In this document: positions 41,701 through 45,485 of the stretch, piece after piece
How positions within the stretch are numbered: the stretch's first letter is position 1
Layout: the number at the start of each line of letters is the position of its first letter
Source: Bacteroides sp.
Lineage (GTDB): Bacteria; Bacteroidota; Bacteroidia; Bacteroidales; Muribaculaceae
Assembly (NCBI GenBank): GCA_014801535.1
Contig: JAAVEA010000004.1
Location: forward strand, 1 to 45,485
Direction: 5' to 3'
DNA length: 45,485 nt
The notes under the pieces: model-generated
What the model saw: the letters and a program-made list of their open reading frames with translations, nothing else
Told to the model about the DNA's origin: nothing
Database searches by the model: none
Made by a program: the position numbers and the translations under genes

Positions 41701-42286
41701 CGAGTATTCGTTCCCGTTCATCTTTCCCGCCAGTCAGGAAATCAGCGAATTGTCCTTGTGCAAGCATGGCCATACGGCAGAACTGCTCATAGGTTAGACC
41801 AACTGCGTCAATTATTCGTTTTTTTATCTCATCTTTTTTATTCCCCTCGATCACATCGGTTTCTCCAACCTGTAGTCTCCAGCCTACGGGGCGGAAATTA
41901 CCCGTTCTCGCCACTCCTAATGAGAAACGTGAAATATAGCTTACACCATCGTTTCCCTCAAAAGAGAGTTCGGCAAAGCATTCCGCTTTTGAAGAGATTC
42001 CAAGACGTGTATATTGTGAGACATCGTGAATCTTTATCTCATTTCCGTCGGAGCCGATATAAGAGTTGTTGGTTCTGTTCGTCACTCCCTTTACACGCGG
42101 GGTGGTGCCGTAGAGTGCCATTGATATGCAGTCGAGAATTACGCTTTTCCCCGCACCCGTGTCGCCCGTGATCAGAAAAATAGGGGCGGGTGACTGCTGA
42201 CCGGCCGCACAGAGTCCGTTCTCAAAGTCTATATCAGCCTTTTCTATCGAGGCGATATTGCGTATTTTCAGATATTTGATTTTCAT
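38744..42286 (-). CDS. sbcC: SbcC-type SMC-like ATPase (DNA exonuclease subunit)
   Basis: 1180 aa. Walker A GDTGAGKS (41-48), long coiled coil to about residue 1000 interrupted by the zinc hook CPLC (560-563), signature LSGGERFMISLALS and Walker B DILFIDEGFG near the C-terminus. With SbcD it forms the Mre11-Rad50-type nuclease that opens hairpins and trims blocked double-strand ends. Its ATG overlaps the sbcD stop by 4 nt. Confidence 0.95.
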   Translation of the reverse strand: MKIKYLKIRNIASIEKADIDFENGLCAAGQQSPAPIFLITGDTGAGKSVILDCISMALYGTTPRVKGVTNRTNNSYIGSDGNEIKIHDVSQYTRLGISSKAECFAELSFEGNDGVSYISRFSLGVARTGNFRPVGWRLQVGETDVIEGNKKDEIKKRIIDAVGLTYEQFCRMAMLAQGQFADFLTGGKDERERILEQLTSTEHFSRYGEAIERIFKRTKQKKDEAVKILDAEKKHLLDNEEEKMEKEKSLRLEKEVELFREEKVRIDTLLSMLSILETREKECIDLNNELAVLKEKENSDDFKTKKDILLKWDATVVERNLLLRKKETMKSLDANTQHYIRLLSRLYLLSDNLAKREELLSEKKKDYSALSLKLKEFEPHKTIYSGIALIREKFNQRQRDINDLTLRNDKLNHERSLTASLKNTLDEAQRRAENAALVLNKERDIIRQLNAERDSLNPETSAESLEKANSRKRRLENIEKVLNTVEESANNLNDSIVEKERITNEVNKLEAETTAARKETECLTALYEEARQRYDTMHLSVEENFNALRQRLALENAHTCPLCGQHKEWHNSETEFSEAFTGILSPLEAERDRLSMESRNAEKVYKEKAERYNQSTGMLRSQQNTVETMQSQYKKSVKELLQLLKEENLSRLIQTITSASAGLPLNEIRDVIGKESDITAHEIIRLSDIKSKVDNIQKDINKKIIECHPLEEQMSETEKKRNEANADVVRNAEKTAALEREIAGLRQKIDETEHEIDSLLQGYTESWRKNPADTLGDLIIKSQSYQQLTDRAIALNDEISSYSNALESLKATEKDILDITAQLPDLQKERDNEPDCGYVKAIQAKDLEAIGKDWRNILGEITSEIRNILHERTYLTETERKLDDYYRESDTSEALLESLAEMEISIPAIRDAVNRLATDISSKGAALDTARNAVAQLVRQLSEKTMIERREEFPLRSDLEIKRDSANSKLEEALRESGISKERLQQNTRIKERVKCAEETVAKENERFAEWDRLNRHFGGTRFRTLVQSYILRPLLRNANIYLRRITDHFTLTCSEQNEQLSILVLDRYNKNKIRSATVLSGGERFMISLALSLALSAMNKPGLNIDILFIDEGFGTLDAGSLNAVIETLRRLPEIAGSSGRRVGVISHREELADNIDVQIRVNKCGEGRSRVEINTGTE

Positions 42287-43551
42287 TCCGCTTTTCTTGT
42301 CCTTTTGGTTTTTACGGATTCCTCTTCCTGCATCACCAGAAGTTCATCCTCTATTTCCTTGAACGCTGATGATAGCTTTGACAAATCTAAAGATGGGTAG
42401 CGCTCGGCAGTAAGGCGTATGAATTCAAGAGGGTCTGTCATTTGCTGAAGTTCCTCAACGGCAATTTCAGTTTCTTTATCAGATTCCTGAACGTTGACGG
42501 TCTCTTCTCCGATCCATAATATTTTAGGGTTATACCGTATGTCGCGTCCCGAATCCTCAATCATTGAATACACCTTGTTGTTAAAGTCGGAAGGGAGGTC
42601 GGTCCCTTTATCCATTTTGATACGGATGTAGCATGAATTGTTATCCCGGATGAATTTCTCAAGATAATCCAGGGCCTCCTTTTCATTGTTGAATCCACTC
42701 TTCGACAGTGGGAGATTATAGAAGTGACGTAACTCTTCAATGCGTAATTCCTTTATACAGACTCTTCCACGATGCTGATCAATATCAACTAAAGAGATAG
42801 AATGAGGATATGTTTCATCGCAGCTCACATGCAATGCGCTTCCGGAATATCGGGCCACAGGAGCCGAAAATACTTGTTCTTCATTTCTCGTAAAAGCCGG
42901 GGCGTTAAGCGTTTGCGGACGATGAATATGCCCGAGGGCAAGATAATCAAAGCCGTTGCCGAACTTGTCGAGATCAACTGTGCGCAGCATACCTATCTCG
43001 GTATCGTGACCCGTAAAATCGGATCCTGTCACAGCGAGATGCCCGGTCATCACGACAGGAAGATTACCGGAGTTCTCTTTATCCACATATTCCTGAAGCG
43101 CTATTGCGGCATCGGTCTTATCTGTGCTCATGTAGGGAAGCATTATCACGTAGCCTGAAGGGAGACGCAATATATATTTCTCTTCCCACCCCGCAATCTC
43201 TTTGAAATTTAGAGGCGGTGGTGTGCCGGTTATATATGTATCGGCGAGCGCCCATATCTCGCTGTGTGATTGTAGCCGGGATGCGGAATCGTGATTCCCT
43301 GCCACGATCACTATCGCCAACTCCGGACATATTTTACGGATCCTGACGAAAGTCTCGGTAAACAGTCTCCAACATGAGGCCGAAGGCTGGGGAACATCAA
43401 ATATGTCGCCGGATACTATAAGAATATCGGGGGTAAATTCTTTTGCATGGTTTTCCAATTGCCGGAAAAAATGAATGTGCTCGTCATTACGGTCATAATG
43501 CTGGTAGATTATCTGACCGAGATGAATATCGGCTGTGTGGAGGATTCTCAT
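42283..43551 (-). CDS. sbcD: SbcD-type metallophosphoesterase (exonuclease subunit)
   Basis: 422 aa. Metallophosphatase motifs in order: ADIHLG (7-12), SGDIFD, GNHDS, TGHLAV, LGHIHRPQ. The C-terminal capping domain and helical tail (KFIRDNNSCYIRIK...ELLVMQEEE) bind SbcC. Starts 1 nt after the alpha/beta hydrolase stop, so the three genes form one operon. Confidence 0.95.
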   Translation of the reverse strand: MRILHTADIHLGQIIYQHYDRNDEHIHFFRQLENHAKEFTPDILIVSGDIFDVPQPSASCWRLFTETFVRIRKICPELAIVIVAGNHDSASRLQSHSEIWALADTYITGTPPPLNFKEIAGWEEKYILRLPSGYVIMLPYMSTDKTDAAIALQEYVDKENSGNLPVVMTGHLAVTGSDFTGHDTEIGMLRTVDLDKFGNGFDYLALGHIHRPQTLNAPAFTRNEEQVFSAPVARYSGSALHVSCDETYPHSISLVDIDQHRGRVCIKELRIEELRHFYNLPLSKSGFNNEKEALDYLEKFIRDNNSCYIRIKMDKGTDLPSDFNNKVYSMIEDSGRDIRYNPKILWIGEETVNVQESDKETEIAVEELQQMTDPLEFIRLTAERYPSLDLSKLSSAFKEIEDELLVMQEEESVKTKRTRKAE

Positions 43552-43552
43552 C

Positions 43553-44587
43553 TTAATATAGAGTGTTCAACCAATTTACAATAGTTTCAAGAGTTGCTTC
43601 CGATATATCCCCTTTCAGCATTGAGTATTCCTGAGGCAAGCCCGTGTTGCATTCCAGGAATAGGTGGTTATGGCCCGGTAGAATCATACATTCGGCATTA
43701 TAGTTAAGGCTTTTGATATGAGCGAGATTCTGATGCAACACCTGATAATCTTTTTCTCCGTTAAGTGCCAGCCATCGTTTATTGACAGCTCCAATTGCCG
43801 GTGCCGGGTCAGTGCGGAGAAATTCACGATACCAGGGAGTAAGGATGGATTCAACCTGAAGTTCAACCTGTTTCTTTACGAAGGGAAGATTTATCCTGTC
43901 GCCCATCTGCTCTGACATCAGTTCCCAAATCTTCTCCTTGGCTTCATCATATGGCAAATCACTTTTTGCGGTTGCCAATAATTTCTTTTGCAAAGGCTCT
44001 GCGTCATATCTTCCTGACATTGCAACTGTGACAGCTCTTCCTTGAGAAAGAATAATCGAATCACCGGGGAAAGAAGGAGCGGCTAAAGTGATTATAAAAT
44101 CGCATTTCGGATCTTGAGCAAGATTGATTGCAATCATACCCCCTTCGGAATGCCCCAGGATCCCTTTCTTTACACCTGGCACTACCGAGTCGACCCATTC
44201 GAGAGCCGAAGCAATGTCGCGGGTAAATGTCGCGGTGGTGGCAGATGCAATGTCACCGGTCGATTTGCCGACACCACGGTCGTCAAGACGGAGCACTCCG
44301 TAACCCTCTTTGGCAAGACGCTCGGCGATAGCGCGGAAAGGACGATGATTAAGAACCGTTTCATTGCGATCCTGGAGTCCGCTCCCCGACGCAAGAACAA
44401 TAGCTGCTTTAGGAAGTGTGTCTTCCGGCATGAGCCATGTGCCGACCAAGCGTGCTCCGTCAGTCTTATTATAGACCACAGCATTGTCCATGTCGATATC
44501 GCGTGTTGAATCAGAGGGTAGCGGCTCCCCGTGGGCCATAACTGCGGCAGCAGCGGATATTAGGAAAGTAAAGATCAATTTTTTCAT
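43553..44587 (-). CDS. Secreted alpha/beta hydrolase
   Basis: 344 aa from ATG 44587 (signal peptide MKKLIFTFLISAAAAVMAHG; the frame opens at 44626 but the extra residues are not signal-like). Nucleophile elbow GHSEGG, oxyanion region ASGSGLQDR, acid in NGEKD, His in PGHNHLF. Esterase/lipase-like, periplasmic. Being upstream of sbcDC in one transcript is an unexpected pairing. Confidence 0.85.
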   Translation of the reverse strand: MKKLIFTFLISAAAAVMAHGEPLPSDSTRDIDMDNAVVYNKTDGARLVGTWLMPEDTLPKAAIVLASGSGLQDRNETVLNHRPFRAIAERLAKEGYGVLRLDDRGVGKSTGDIASATTATFTRDIASALEWVDSVVPGVKKGILGHSEGGMIAINLAQDPKCDFIITLAAPSFPGDSIILSQGRAVTVAMSGRYDAEPLQKKLLATAKSDLPYDEAKEKIWELMSEQMGDRINLPFVKKQVELQVESILTPWYREFLRTDPAPAIGAVNKRWLALNGEKDYQVLHQNLAHIKSLNYNAECMILPGHNHLFLECNTGLPQEYSMLKGDISEATLETIVNWLNTLY

Positions 44588-44635
44588 TTCAGTGTAGATA
44601 TTTAAAGCGTTTAAACTTTTGCTCAAGTAAGTTCT

Positions 44636-44649
44636 TAAGTAGCTACTTA
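44636..44649. promoter_or_regulatory. Perfect 14-bp palindrome upstream of the hydrolase-sbcDC operon
   Basis: TAAGTAGCTACTTA is self-complementary and lies 49 nt upstream of the hydrolase ATG; a TCCTTA-A-TAAGGA inverted repeat lies a little further upstream (about 44661). Candidate operators; no regulator identified. Confidence 0.35.
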
Positions 44650-44734
44650 TCTATATAACTCCTTAATAAGGATTAATATTTTTAAGGAACCTGTTAAAAT
44701 AAGTAATTATCATTTTTGGCTCAGCTGAGGTCGT

Positions 44735-44832
44735 AACCGCGGAGCGGTTGCACGTTTTATTAACCGATGGTTCCCTCCTTGGAGGAACCGTCGGTCTTCT
44801 CAACAGCGATAAAGAATCTACCGCGGAGCGGT
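44735..44832. repeat. REP pair downstream of the Y1 transposase (inverted orientation)
   Basis: AACCGC-GGA-GCGGTT (44735-44749), a hairpin ACCGATGGTTCC / GGAACCGTCGGT (44763-44774, 44784-44795, one mismatch) and ACCGC-GGA-GCGGT (44820-44832). The palindromes are the reverse complements of those at 45311 and 45407. The second ends 6 nt before the transposase stop. Confidence 0.8.
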
Positions 44833-44838
44833 TGCATT

Positions 44839-45282
44839 TTAATCCCAGTCGTCAGGATAATACCTGAGACCGGCTTTCAAGGTCAGCCACTCCATCTCCT
44901 GCTCGAACGCTTTTCCTTGATGATGACTTTCTTGATCAACAATATATCTGATCACTCCTTCTCGTTCCTGATGTGAGAATGATTCTGCATAATATCCTTT
45001 GCCCCAACCTTCGAAATAAGAGAAGCCGTTGGCATCATTCATAAAGATAGATGTGCACCGTTTGATGTCTCTTGCAATGTCCGAGAGTGCGATGTTTGGA
45101 GCGAGATCAAAGGCTATATGAACATGATCTTGCATTCCATTTATTCGGAATGTCTTGCATTTACGATCTTGGAGGATAGAGTGGATATAGGCGTAAAGTG
45201 TGCGACGCTTATCCATCGGGATGGTGCGTTTTCTGCACCTCGTCGCAAATACAAGATGTATACCTATGAATACTTTACTCAT
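44839..45282 (-). CDS. REP-associated Y1 (IS200/IS605-type) transposase
   Basis: 147 aa. HUH motif at residues 53-55 (QDHVHIAF, coordinating a divalent metal) and the catalytic tyrosine likely Tyr113 in RYIVDQESHHQ, the usual helix of the Y1 family. FATRCRKR and EGWGKGYYAES match IS200-type TnpA. Cuts and joins single-stranded DNA at folded REP ends. Complete; no frameshift seen. Confidence 0.9.
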   Translation of the reverse strand: MSKVFIGIHLVFATRCRKRTIPMDKRRTLYAYIHSILQDRKCKTFRINGMQDHVHIAFDLAPNIALSDIARDIKRCTSIFMNDANGFSYFEGWGKGYYAESFSHQEREGVIRYIVDQESHHQGKAFEQEMEWLTLKAGLRYYPDDWD

Positions 45283-45310
45283 TTTCTTGTTATATAATGA
45301 AGTTAATGTA

Positions 45311-45419
45311 ACCGCTCCGCGGTATGCGGATGGCGCGGAGGAGAGGAGGTTGGTCTTGATCCGAGGGTTCCGCAGTGGCGGGAACCCCCGGTTAATAGGA
45401 GGTGCAACCGCTCCGCGGT
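45311..45419. repeat. REP pair upstream of the Y1 transposase
   Basis: ACCGC-TCC-GCGGT at 45311-45323 and 45407-45419, separated by the hairpin CCGAGGGTTCC / GGAACCCCCGG (45361-45371, 45381-45391, one mismatch). Same modules and spacing (96 bp) as the 11.4-kb array. Confidence 0.85.
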
Positions 45420-45485
45420 ATGTTTTATGTTTCCTGTCAGACCGATAGAATCAGAGTAGCCGATAGAATTAGGTTGTCAGATTTA

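Larger units (their letters stand above)
44735..45419 (-). mobile_element. REPtron: IS200-like Y1 transposase bracketed by REP palindromes
   Basis: The transposase gene (44839-45282) is flanked on both sides by the same palindrome-hairpin-palindrome unit in opposite orientation. No tnpB is present. This layout is that of REP-associated tyrosine transposases, which mobilise the flanking REP structures as single strands. The dispersed copy at 11364-11547 carries the same sequences. Confidence 0.8.

Overview
The window reads as a chromosomal segment from a gut-type Bacteroidales bacterium, plausibly Muribaculaceae-like (family level is inference). The reasons are TTG/TTTG-N20/21-TAnnTTTG promoters of the Bacteroidota type, near absence of Shine-Dalgarno sites, an Mfa-type fimbrial lipoprotein operon, two AAA-ATPase/PD-(D/E)XK paralogs of the kind expanded in Bacteroidales, and a secreted GH31 glucosidase with a starch-binding-like module. 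No rRNA, tRNA or CRISPR array was found.

Layout. 0-3.2 kb: ECF sigma factor with a membrane-protein partner (minus), then a Nudix hydrolase and a divergent DAACS-family transporter (plus). 3.3-5.5 kb: AAA/PD-(D/E)XK gene and a decayed fibronectin-like surface-protein gene. 5.6-6.6 kb: TM1586-type nitroreductase and a small membrane protein. 6.7-11.2 kb: large subunit of glutamate synthase without a neighbouring small subunit. 11.36-11.55 kb: REP-like palindrome array. 11.6-14.7 kb: secreted GH31. 14.9-24.6 kb: promoter, a leader of about 320 nt and five consecutive fimbrial lipoprotein genes, closed by a bidirectional terminator.

24.7-38.6 kb is the most unusual part: a Ter-type (TerD/TerY) stress island. 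On the plus strand lie three TerD-domain genes, three vWA (TerY-like) genes, a PP2C phosphatase and an atypical protein kinase, tightly packed. This matches the published TerY-phosphorylation (TerY-P) arrangement. Around it on the minus strand are two genes with TerB-like N-terminal regions (one fused to a UPF0114/YqhA membrane domain), a single-pass membrane protein ending in a Cpl-7-like peptidoglycan-binding motif, a thioredoxin fold lacking its CXXC, and an AIM24-family protein. A second AAA/PD-(D/E)XK gene sits inside this island. Together they suggest a phospho-regulated cytosolic TerD/vWA complex connected to the membrane and cell wall; that link is inference from gene order.

38.7-44.6 kb: an alpha/beta hydrolase-sbcD-sbcC operon (DNA end processing). 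44.7-45.5 kb: a REP-associated Y1 (IS200-like) transposase bracketed by the same palindromes that form the array at 11.4 kb, i.e. a REPtron with a remote copy about 33 kb away.
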